A stretch of DNA of 64,000 bases from an uncultured Clostridia bacterium (lineage in GTDB: Bacteria; Bacillota; Clostridia; Oscillospirales; Ruminococcaceae), in contig CANRFM010000001.1 in NCBI GenBank assembly GCA_947629905.1, forward strand, positions 99,910 to 163,909, given 5' to 3'. The notes beneath the pieces were generated by a model that worked only from the letters and a program-made list of their open reading frames with translations, searched no databases and was not told the DNA's origin. How positions within the stretch are numbered: position 1 is the stretch's first letter; each line of letters opens with the position of its first letter. Position numbers and translations under genes: made by a program. Of this stretch, positions 18,670 to 26,102 are shown in pieces.

Positions 18670-20081
18670 TATGCGCCCTCCTCTGCCCGTATCGTGTAGC
18701 CCGGTGCCTGATACGGGCGTTTTTCATACCCGAACCGCAGATCGGAATACAAACCCGCAATGCTGTCCCACGTGACAGCCCCCACAACGCCGTTCGGTGT
18801 CAGCCCGGCATAGCCCTGAAAAGCGGTAACTGCCTGCCTTGTCAGCGGTCCGAAATAGCCGGTATTCTTTACCGCCGGGATCTCCGGTATGGTTTCGTGG
18901 ATGTAGGTCAGGTACTCCTGCAATACCCGCACATAATCGCTCGTGACACCCTCTTGTAAAACCGTTCCGGGGTATAAGATCGGCACAAGGTCGGAACGGT
19001 CGGGCGGCATGGATGCCACGATCCCCGCATACGCCCGGTAGATGTCATTCCATGTCGCCTCATCTACTGCACCCGTGACCGGAAGCCCGTAGACACGCTG
19101 AAAGGACTTGACGGATTCTTCGGTCTGCTTGTCATAGATGCCTGTGATCTGGATCGGCTGCACCGATTCGTAATAAGCACCTACGACCGCAAGAAAATAC
19201 TGCAAGCCCCGCACCTGTTCGTTCTGCATTTCGGGGGAGAGATTTCCGGTGAACTGCAACGGAAATTCGTCCTGCCGTATCCCCTCCGAATCTAACTCGG
19301 CAAGGCGCTTGACACTCGTGTAAATGTAGGCGATCCTGTACCATGTGGATTTCCCGACCGTGCCTGTTTCCGGCAGGTCAAAGATCTGCTGGAATGCCCG
19401 GACTGCTGCTTCCGTGGCAGCGTCATAAGTGCCGTTGGCATCCGGAATTTTGGGGATCGCCGGATAGTTCCGGGAAATGCGGTTGAGCTGGATCTGAATG
19501 GTCTGCACGGGCAGCCCTGCCGAACCTGCCGCTAACAGCGTACCCGGATAGGAAAGCGTATTCGTGCGTACCGGTGCATCTTTCACAATGCCAATGTCCT
19601 CCCCGTAATAGTATTGCAGGATCTCATACGGTATCAGTCCATCCCGTGCCAGATCTACCGTGCCCCACTGCGAAAGCCCGTTGCAGGTCACGGTCGTTCC
19701 GTTGCAGAAGGCGGCAAACAGCGGCTCGATAAAGCCCTCCCGGCGGATGTAGTCGTCAAACAATTCATCGACCAGTATGCCGATATTTTCGTAGATCTGC
19801 CGCCCTTCAACGTATTTCTGGTCAAAATTGGTATTGTTGGTGATGTCAAAGTCATAGTCCCTCGACCGGTACCATTCTGTATAGATGCGGTTGAGCGCAA
19901 AGCTCACAATGGCGTAAATATTCGCCCGCAGTGCCGCTTCCGGCCATGTCGGGTAGATCTCACTGGACACTACGTTCTTGATATATTCCGGAAAGGGAAC
20001 GGTCACATTCGGGGCATCTTCATCCGGTGCGCCGAGGTGGACGGTGATCGTTTCGGGGACAAAGGGTTCTCCTGTCAGCAT
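18669..20081 (-). CDS. SpoIID-like and peptidoglycan-binding spore protein (SleC-like)
   Basis: 470 residues. The N-terminal third matches the SpoIID/LytB-like region of clostridial SleC-type proteins: a PEYIKNVVSSEIYPTWPEAA segment near 30 and FCNGTTVTCNGLSQWG near 140. Three PG_binding_1 repeats follow (about 190-250, 290-350, 385-445), each with the x-F-Q core. SleC-type proteins act in spore cortex hydrolysis at germination, but the C-terminal repeats carry no added protease or lytic domain here. It starts 11 bases after the upstream gene. Confidence 0.8.
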   Translation of the reverse strand: MLTGEPFVPETITVHLGAPDEDAPNVTVPFPEYIKNVVSSEIYPTWPEAALRANIYAIVSFALNRIYTEWYRSRDYDFDITNNTNFDQKYVEGRQIYENIGILVDELFDDYIRREGFIEPLFAAFCNGTTVTCNGLSQWGTVDLARDGLIPYEILQYYYGEDIGIVKDAPVRTNTLSYPGTLLAAGSAGLPVQTIQIQLNRISRNYPAIPKIPDANGTYDAATEAAVRAFQQIFDLPETGTVGKSTWYRIAYIYTSVKRLAELDSEGIRQDEFPLQFTGNLSPEMQNEQVRGLQYFLAVVGAYYESVQPIQITGIYDKQTEESVKSFQRVYGLPVTGAVDEATWNDIYRAYAGIVASMPPDRSDLVPILYPGTVLQEGVTSDYVRVLQEYLTYIHETIPEIPAVKNTGYFGPLTRQAVTAFQGYAGLTPNGVVGAVTWDSIAGLYSDLRFGYEKRPYQAPGYTIRAEEGA

Positions 20082-20092
20082 AGCGCCCCTCC

Positions 20093-20770
20093 TTACGACC
20101 GTCCGGAACGCCCGGCAGAATTTTGCGTAATGCTGTCATCCGCTTCACTCTGCAAGGGCAATGGCACAAGCTGAAACACCTGCCGTGTCGTGATGCCGGG
20201 GAAAATATGGACATCCTCCGCTTCACTCCGGAAAAATCCATAGGCAAAGATCTCAATATCACACAGGGCATACGGGGCAACGTTCTCCGCTTCCTGCGAC
20301 AGATCGGCAGACGGGGCAGGCAGCGTCACGACGGGCGTTTCACCGCTTTCATCGGTCGTCAGCAGGTAATTCAGATGCCGCTTGTTCCCGATCTCCGTGA
20401 AAACGGCGACCCTTGCCCCCGGCACGGGATAGGCACTCCCGGCAGTAGATGCCACGACCCGGAGTTTCCCCTCGGAGGTGTTGCGCTCCTCATAGGCTTT
20501 CTGCGCTTCCCACTCCTCCGGAAAGACGGGCGCAGACGGGCGGATATAGGACGGCAGCACCGGATCGCCGTCCTCATCTACCGGAAGATCCGGCTCACCC
20601 TCCACGATTTCTTCCTCGGCTGCGGTAGGCTGCTCCGCTTCGTTCGCTTCATCGGGCACTGCCGGTTCACCGGGCGGCGGGGTGTCCTCCATGTCCTGCG
20701 AACGCATTCCGTACAGACGCAGCATTTCCTCCCGGTATTTCCGGGAAAGCTCGGATAGGTTTTCCTGCAT
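20093..20770 (-). CDS. SleC-type N-terminal domain protein (carboxypeptidase-regulatory-like fold)
   Basis: 225 residues. An N-terminal helix is followed by an acidic Pro/Glu-rich stretch (about 30-95). A beta-sandwich domain then runs GKLRVVASTAG to LLTTDESGETPVVTLPAP and on to the FPGITTRQVFQL segment, as in the start of SleC-like proteins. The ATG at 20770 is preferred because AGGAGG is 7 bases upstream; the ATG at 20776 is only one base from it. The minus strand carries CATATAGTA at 20805-20797, resembling a sigma-K -10 (CATANNNTA), but no convincing -35 is seen. It is first of a three-gene operon. Confidence 0.7.
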   Translation of the reverse strand: MQENLSELSRKYREEMLRLYGMRSQDMEDTPPPGEPAVPDEANEAEQPTAAEEEIVEGEPDLPVDEDGDPVLPSYIRPSAPVFPEEWEAQKAYEERNTSEGKLRVVASTAGSAYPVPGARVAVFTEIGNKRHLNYLLTTDESGETPVVTLPAPSADLSQEAENVAPYALCDIEIFAYGFFRSEAEDVHIFPGITTRQVFQLVPLPLQSEADDSITQNSAGRSGRS

Positions 20771-20864
20771 AGTCATTCCTCCTGTTCCGTTTGGTGTACT
20801 ATATGCAGGAAACGGCTGCGCTATGAAAGAAATGTGAGTATTTCCTGAAATTTTCCGCCGGGTC

Positions 20865-20893
20865 TTGCATTCTCCGGAAATATGTGGTATAAT
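20865..20893 (+). promoter_or_regulatory. Sigma-A promoter of the RING-like gene
   Basis: TTGCAT, 17-bp spacer, TATAAT. Confidence 0.75.
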
Positions 20894-20935
20894 AAAACAA
20901 ATGACTATCTTCCTGTTTTCAAAAAGGAGTTGCCT

Positions 20936-21871
20936 ATGATCAATTATACAGGCAGTACCTGCCTTGTGTGCCATGAAAAATTCAAGGACGGCGATGACAT
21001 TGTTGTCTGCCCCGACTGCGGTACACCCTACCACAGAAGCTGCTGGGCAAAGGAAAACCGCTGCATCAACACCACACTGCACGAAACAGGCGCAAGCTGG
21101 CAGCAGCTGCGCCGGGAAAAGGCAGAGGCAGAAGCACAGGCGATCATCGACCAGAACCGGGGAACTTCGTCGCAGCAGGTGCGCATTGACCTGCCGGGCG
21201 GAGAGAGTATGTTCTTTGATGCGGCAGACCCCTGCTGCGGGATGTCGCCGGAAGAACCCATAGAGGGCGAAAAGCTTGGCGATGTGGCTAATTTTGTCCA
21301 GAAGAACACCCTCTACTATATCCCGCTGTTCCGGCGTTTCCGGGATACGGGCAAAAAGCTTTCCCTCAATTTCACGTGCGTGCTGTTCCCGCAGCTCTAT
21401 TTTGCCTACCGGAAAATGTGGGGCTTCGCACTGTTGAGCGTGATTTTGCTGCTATTATGCGATATTCCGTCGCTGCTGCTCAGTCAGCTGACCATGCTCA
21501 CCAATACGGAGCTGATGCAGCAGTTCAGCACCATGTACGGCATGGATCTGAGCAGTATGTTCGGGGGGCTGACTGCATTTTTACAGGCGCATGAGGCATT
21601 TCTTTCGACACTGTCCGTGCCGCTGTATCTGATCAATCTCTTGGTGCGGGCATTGCTGTGCCTGTTCGGGAATTACCTGTATTTCCGCTTTGTCATCAAG
21701 TCCGTGAACCGCATCCGCACTCAGGCAGCCACACCGCAGCTCCGAAGTACGCTCCTGCGTACCGAGGGCGGCACAAACCTCTGGAACGTGATCGGCTGTG
21801 CAGCGCTCGGCTATCTGGCGCAGTTCCTGTTCATCTATGCCGTCATGCTGTTCTGTCAGATGACAGCGTGA
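20936..21871 (+). CDS. Prokaryotic RING-type zinc finger membrane protein
   Basis: 311 residues. The N-terminus (residues 8-42) has the cross-brace pattern CLVC, CPDC, YHRSC and a final Cys, as in prokaryotic RING finger family 1 (related to PHD/RING folds). After a charged linker, the C-terminal half has three to four membrane helices (around WGFALLSVILLLLCDIPSLL, LINLLVRALLCLFGNYLYF and LGYLAQFLFIYAVMLF), similar to DUF2628-type modules. Start ATG at 20936 follows AAAAAGGAG. The domain suggests protein binding at the membrane; no function is known to me. Confidence 0.75.
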   Translation: MINYTGSTCLVCHEKFKDGDDIVVCPDCGTPYHRSCWAKENRCINTTLHETGASWQQLRREKAEAEAQAIIDQNRGTSSQQVRIDLPGGESMFFDAADPCCGMSPEEPIEGEKLGDVANFVQKNTLYYIPLFRRFRDTGKKLSLNFTCVLFPQLYFAYRKMWGFALLSVILLLLCDIPSLLLSQLTMLTNTELMQQFSTMYGMDLSSMFGGLTAFLQAHEAFLSTLSVPLYLINLLVRALLCLFGNYLYFRFVIKSVNRIRTQAATPQLRSTLLRTEGGTNLWNVIGCAALGYLAQFLFIYAVMLFCQMTA

Positions 21872-21895
21872 TGCAGCTCAAAAATCCTGAAAAAA

Positions 21896-21925
21896 GCCCC
21901 CTGACCACATCGGTCAGGGGGTTAT
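21896..21925. terminator. Bidirectional intrinsic terminator
   Basis: Perfect arms CCCCCTGACC and GGTCAGGGGG around a 5-nt loop, with flanking A- and T-rich tails. It lies between the RING-like gene and the repeat-protein gene. Confidence 0.85.
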
Positions 21926-21937
21926 CTGTGTTTGCGG

Positions 21938-24900
21938 TCATGCAACTGTGAACTGCTTGTTCACCAGTGCGTAGTTACTGTTCTTGGCGTTGGTCGCAAT
22001 GACGGCATAGACATACTTGCCAGCCGGGAGCTTGTTGAATTCTACGTAAGAATCGAGCTTGTGCAGATCGTAGGACTTGGCATTCGGAGCGATCGTCCTG
22101 CCGGTCACGAACTTGCCGTCGATGCTGTACACACCCACGGTCAGGGCAGTGATATTGGAGCTTGCCGAAGTGACAGTGCCCGTCACGCTGAGCGCCTTGC
22201 CCTTGGCAAGGGTTGCCGGAACGGTCGTTCCGCCGGAGATCGTCAGCTTGTCGTCTGCATTCGGGGTCGTTGTGGTCGTATTGCCGCCGCCGCTGCCGAC
22301 TGTGAAGTTCTGGTTCACGAGTGCATAATTCTTATTTGCCGCATTGGTCGCAATGACGGCATAGACATACTTGCCCTCCGGGAGCTTATTAAATTCGACA
22401 TAGGCATCGAGTTTGTGCAGATCGTAGGACTTCGCATTGGGGTTGATCGTCTTTCCGGTCACGAACTTGCCTGCGCTGTCATACACACCTACGGTCAGGG
22501 AAGTCATTGCGGAACTTGCCGAAGTGACGGTACCCGTCACGCTGACAGCCTTGCCCTTGGCAAGATTTTCCGGAACGGTCGTTCCGCCGGAGATCGTCAG
22601 CTTGTCGTCTGTGCTTGGGGTCGTTGTGCCTGTATTGCCGCCGTTGCCGACTGTAAAGCTCTGGTTCACGAGCGCATAATTGCTGTTCGCTGCATTGGTC
22701 GCAATGACAGCGTAGACATAAGTACCGTCTGTCAGCTTGTTAAATTCGACATAGGCATCAAGATGTTTCAGGTCATAGTTCTTTGCCTTCGGGTCGATGG
22801 TCTTGCCGGTCACGAACTTGCCCGCACTGTCGTAAACGCCTACGGTCAGGGAAGTCATCACGGAATTTGCCGAGGTGACGACACCACGCACGCTGACAGC
22901 CTTACCCTTGGCAAGCTGTGTGGGAACGGTCGTGCCGCCGGAAATGGAGAGCTTATCGTCCGCAGAGGGGGTCGTTACGGATGTATCACCGACCGAGAAC
23001 GTCTGGTTCACGATGGCATAATTGCTGTTTGCGGCATTGGTCGCAATGACGGCATAGACATACTTGCCCTCCGGCAGCTTGTTGAATTCCACATAAGCAT
23101 CAAGCTTGTGGGTGTCGTAGGTCTTGGCATTCGGGGCAATGGTCTTTCCGGTCACGAATTTCCCTGCGCTGTCATATACGCCCACGGTCAGGGAAGTGAT
23201 ATTGGAGCTTGCCGAGGTGACAACACCCTTGACGGAAAGTGCCTTGCCCTTAGCGAGATTGTTCGGTACGGATGTGCCGCCTGTGATCGTCAGCTTGTCA
23301 TTGGTGCTTGGCGTGGTCGTGCCTGTACCCGTGCCGTCACCTACGGTAAATGTCTGATTGACAAGGGCGAAATTCGTATTGGCAGCATTGGAAGCGATAA
23401 CGGCATAGACATATTCCCCTGCCGGCAGCTTGCTGAATGCTACATCGTTGTCGAGCTTTTTCAGGTCATAGGACTTGGCATTGGGGTTAATGGTCTTGCC
23501 GGTCACAAACTTGCCTGCCTTGTCATAGACCCCTGCCGTCAGTGCCGTCATATTGGAGCTTTCGGAAGTGACAACGCCGGTCACGTTGAGTGCCTTGCCG
23601 ACAGGCAGTGTTGCCGGAACGGTCATGCCGCCTGTGATAGACAGCTTATCCTCCGCAGAGGGCTGCTGTGTCGTCCCCGAACCCACGGTAAATGCCTTTT
23701 CATAGAGCTTCACACTGGTATTGGCAGCATTGGAAGCGGTAACGGCATAGACATATTTCCCTGCCGGGAGCTTGTTAAATTCTACATAATTGTCGAGCTG
23801 TTTCAGGTCATAGCTCTTGACATTGGGGGAAGCCGTTCTGCCGGTGATGAGCTTGTTATTCGCATCATATACGCCCACGGTCAGGGAGCTGATGGCGGAA
23901 TTGGCGGAAGTGACAACACCCCGGACATTCAGCGCTTTTCCGACAGCTAAAGTATCCGGAACGGCTGTTCCGCCTGTGAGCGTGAGCTTGTCCTCTGTGG
24001 CAGCCGGCGGGTCGGGTGGGTTTTCAGCCGGCGGGTCGGTCGGGTTTTCGGTGGGTGTGTCAGAAGAAGTGCCAACGGTGAATGCCTTGTTCACGAGGGC
24101 ATAATTGCTGTTGGAAGCATTGGTCGCAATGACAGCGAAAACATATTCGCCCTCTTCGAGCGTGCCGAAACTGATGTAATTATCCAGATTTTTCAGGTCA
24201 TAGGACTTGGTGTTCGGTGCAATGGTTCTGCCGGTCACGAATTTGCCGTCCTTACTGTAGACACCGGCTGTCAGGGCTGTAATTGTGGAGCTGGACGAGG
24301 TGACAACACCGGTCACACGGACTACCTGCCCTTTGGCAAGCGTTGAGGGCATATCGTTTGCGCCGGAAATGCTCAGGGTGTCGTCATTCTCCCCTGCGCC
24401 TGTGATGGTGAATTTCTTATTGACAAGTGCCTTGTTCGTCAGGGATGCATTGGAGGCGATGACTGCAAAGGTATAAGACCCTGCCGGGAGCTTGTTGAAG
24501 CTGATATACTGGTCTAACTGGCTCAGGTCATAGGTCGTTGCCTTGGGGGCAATGGTCTTGCCGGTCACGAATTTGCCGTTGGCATCGTAGACACCTGCCG
24601 TCAGTGCGGTCATATTGGAAGAACCGGAAGTCACAATGCCCTGGATGCTGAAGCTTTCGCCCTGTTTCAGGGTAGCAGGAACTTCCGTTGCGCCGGAAAT
24701 GGACAGCCCGTCAGAAGCGGCTTCCCCGTTATCCGTTACGGTGAAACGCTTATTGACAATGGCATAATTGGTATTGGCTGCATTGCTTGCGATGACAGCA
24801 TACGTATACGTACCTGCCGAAAGCGTATTGAAAGCAACATAGGAGTCCAGACGCTGCAGGTCATAGGACTTTACATTGGGGGCAATGGTCTTGCCGGTCA

Positions 24901-25370
24901 CGAATTTGCCGTTTTCGTCATACACCCCGACCGTCAGTGCGGTAATATCCGAGGAAGCGGAAGCAACAATACCACGTACAGAGAAAGCTTCTCCCTTTTT
25001 GAGGGTATCCGGTACTGTGGAGGGGTTGGTGATGCTCAGGACATCCCCGCTTTGTGTGCTGCTGCCCGTTCCGGAAGCGGTCACGGTGAAATTCTGGCTG
25101 ACCAGAACCGAACCGGCATGGCTGTTGTTGGATGCTGTTACCTTATATGTATAACTGCCGGCTGTGAGCTTGTCAAAAGCAAGCGCACTGTCAAGCTGGC
25201 TCAGGTCATAGGTCATGGCATTCGGTTCGGCAGTCTTGCCCATGATCATCTGTCCGCTGCTGTTGTAAATGCCGACAACCAATGAGGAGATGACGGTAGA
25301 AGCGGAAGAGACTGTCCCCTTGACAGCGACCGTTTTCCCCTGTGTCAGGGTAGAAGGCACCTGTGTCCCG
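21938..25370 (-). repeat. Ten-copy intragenic tandem repeat (~330-345 bp unit)
   Basis: DNA-level repeats encoding the ten domains. Copies nearest the gene's 3' end (low coordinates, up to about 23.3 kb) are very similar, for example recurring CTTGCCGGTCACGAACTTG-type segments, while the first copies are more divergent. Confidence 0.85.
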
Positions 25371-25708
25371 CCGGAAATACTCAGGGCATCGGCTTCTGCC
25401 TGCACCTCGGAAGCATCTGTGGTTACAGTGACCTGCTCTGTGGTTGCTTCGGTTTCCGGTTCAGTAGCTGCCTCTGTTTCGGGTTCTGTGGGGTCCTGCG
25501 CTTCCGGCTCTGTAGCAGAAGGCTCAGAAGGCTCTGTTGCCGGCTCTGTGGTTTCCGTTGTATCACTTACGGTTGCATCTGTCGGCAGCGGCGGCGCTGT
25601 CAGTTCATCTGCCTGTACGGGCAGTGTCAGCACGCCCTGCAGGACCATCTGTACAGCGAATACCCCGGCGGCAATTCTGCCGGCACTGCGTTTCTTATCT
25701 CTGTTCAT
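21938..25708 (-). CDS. Large secreted protein with ten tandem beta-type repeats
   Basis: 1256 residues. A signal peptide (MNRDKKRSAGR then a hydrophobic stretch ending PVQA) precedes a Thr/Glu/Pro-rich linker (about 35-105). Ten repeats of ~105-115 residues follow. Each opens with D-x-LSISGGT-x-VP and ends with a Y-x-Y-x-VIATNA segment and a VNQxFTV strand. Short Thr/Ser/Pro linkers separate the later repeats. There is no LPXTG motif, SLH domain, dockerin or catalytic motif, so the mode of anchoring is unknown; an adhesin or surface-fibre role is a guess. The ATG at 25708 follows AGAGG and gives a proper signal peptide; the ATG at 25735 does not. It is monocistronic with its own promoter and terminator. 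Confidence 0.85.
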   Translation of the reverse strand: MNRDKKRSAGRIAAGVFAVQMVLQGVLTLPVQADELTAPPLPTDATVSDTTETTEPATEPSEPSATEPEAQDPTEPETEAATEPETEATTEQVTVTTDASEVQAEADALSISGGTQVPSTLTQGKTVAVKGTVSSASTVISSLVVGIYNSSGQMIMGKTAEPNAMTYDLSQLDSALAFDKLTAGSYTYKVTASNNSHAGSVLVSQNFTVTASGTGSSTQSGDVLSITNPSTVPDTLKKGEAFSVRGIVASASSDITALTVGVYDENGKFVTGKTIAPNVKSYDLQRLDSYVAFNTLSAGTYTYAVIASNAANTNYAIVNKRFTVTDNGEAASDGLSISGATEVPATLKQGESFSIQGIVTSGSSNMTALTAGVYDANGKFVTGKTIAPKATTYDLSQLDQYISFNKLPAGSYTFAVIASNASLTNKALVNKKFTITGAGENDDTLSISGANDMPSTLAKGQVVRVTGVVTSSSSTITALTAGVYSKDGKFVTGRTIAPNTKSYDLKNLDNYISFGTLEEGEYVFAVIATNASNSNYALVNKAFTVGTSSDTPTENPTDPPAENPPDPPAATEDKLTLTGGTAVPDTLAVGKALNVRGVVTSANSAISSLTVGVYDANNKLITGRTASPNVKSYDLKQLDNYVEFNKLPAGKYVYAVTASNAANTSVKLYEKAFTVGSGTTQQPSAEDKLSITGGMTVPATLPVGKALNVTGVVTSESSNMTALTAGVYDKAGKFVTGKTINPNAKSYDLKKLDNDVAFSKLPAGEYVYAVIASNAANTNFALVNQTFTVGDGTGTGTTTPSTNDKLTITGGTSVPNNLAKGKALSVKGVVTSASSNITSLTVGVYDSAGKFVTGKTIAPNAKTYDTHKLDAYVEFNKLPEGKYVYAVIATNAANSNYAIVNQTFSVGDTSVTTPSADDKLSISGGTTVPTQLAKGKAVSVRGVVTSANSVMTSLTVGVYDSAGKFVTGKTIDPKAKNYDLKHLDAYVEFNKLTDGTYVYAVIATNAANSNYALVNQSFTVGNGGNTGTTTPSTDDKLTISGGTTVPENLAKGKAVSVTGTVTSASSAMTSLTVGVYDSAGKFVTGKTINPNAKSYDLHKLDAYVEFNKLPEGKYVYAVIATNAANKNYALVNQNFTVGSGGGNTTTTTPNADDKLTISGGTTVPATLAKGKALSVTGTVTSASSNITALTVGVYSIDGKFVTGRTIAPNAKSYDLHKLDSYVEFNKLPAGKYVYAVIATNAKNSNYALVNKQFTVA

Positions 25709-25769
25709 GCAATTTACCTCTTTTCCTTTGTTCATTTGTTCATTCGGATAGATCCATCCTTATTTTATA

Positions 25770-25798
25770 ATTATAGCATTTTCGACCGGCAATGTCAA
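25770..25798 (-). promoter_or_regulatory. Consensus sigma-A promoter of the repeat-protein gene
   Basis: Minus strand TTGACA, 17-bp spacer, TATAAT. Confidence 0.9.
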
Positions 25799-25858
25799 GT
25801 AGCGACATGAACAAATCCATGGTCTTTTTCTTCCCATTCAAAAGCAAATAAGACAAAA

Positions 25859-25892
25859 TCCCTGAAACAGTGTTGCTTGCTGCTTCAGGGAT
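25859..25892 (-). terminator. Intrinsic terminator of the csoR-copA operon
   Basis: Arms ATCCCTGAA and TTCAGGGAT, followed on the minus strand by a T-rich tail. Confidence 0.75.
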
Positions 25893-25898
25893 GCTGTT

Positions 25899-26102
25899 TT
25901 AACCGACTACCTCATAGCCTTTGGCTTCCACGGTCTGTTTCAGGACAGCGGCATCCACGGCAGTTTCCATGGTGATGACGGCTGTTCCCGCTTCGTGGCT
26001 GACTTCTGCACCGGTCACGCCCGGAACGGCTTCGAGCGCCTGTTTTACGGTCGCTTCACAGTGGGGGCACATCATGCCCTTGATCTGTAACGTTGTCTGC
26101 AT
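25899..26102 (-). CDS. Possible internal start: free CopZ-like copper chaperone from within copA
   Basis: Within copA, an in-frame ATG at 26102 lies 8 bases after a perfect AGGAGG (26116-26111). Translation from it would give a separate 67-residue chaperone, MQTTLQIKGMMCPHC and onward, a complete HMA ferredoxin-like domain. Known precedent: E. coli makes a free CopA(Z) by ribosomal frameshifting within copA. Here internal initiation would have the same result. The sequence elements are seen; expression is inferred. Confidence 0.4.
   Translation of the reverse strand: MQTTLQIKGMMCPHCEATVKQALEAVPGVTGAEVSHEAGTAVITMETAVDAAVLKQTVEAKGYEVVG

Noticed and set aside
21932..23950. 672-residue plus-strand ORF opposite the repeat-protein gene
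   Set aside because: It is a mirror of the repeated minus-strand gene. Repeats keep the antisense frame open, but it has no ribosome site or promoter, and the minus frame has a signal peptide and domain logic.
21938..25370. CRISPR-like regular repeats
   Set aside because: Units are ~330 bp and encode protein domains; there are no short repeats with unique spacers.
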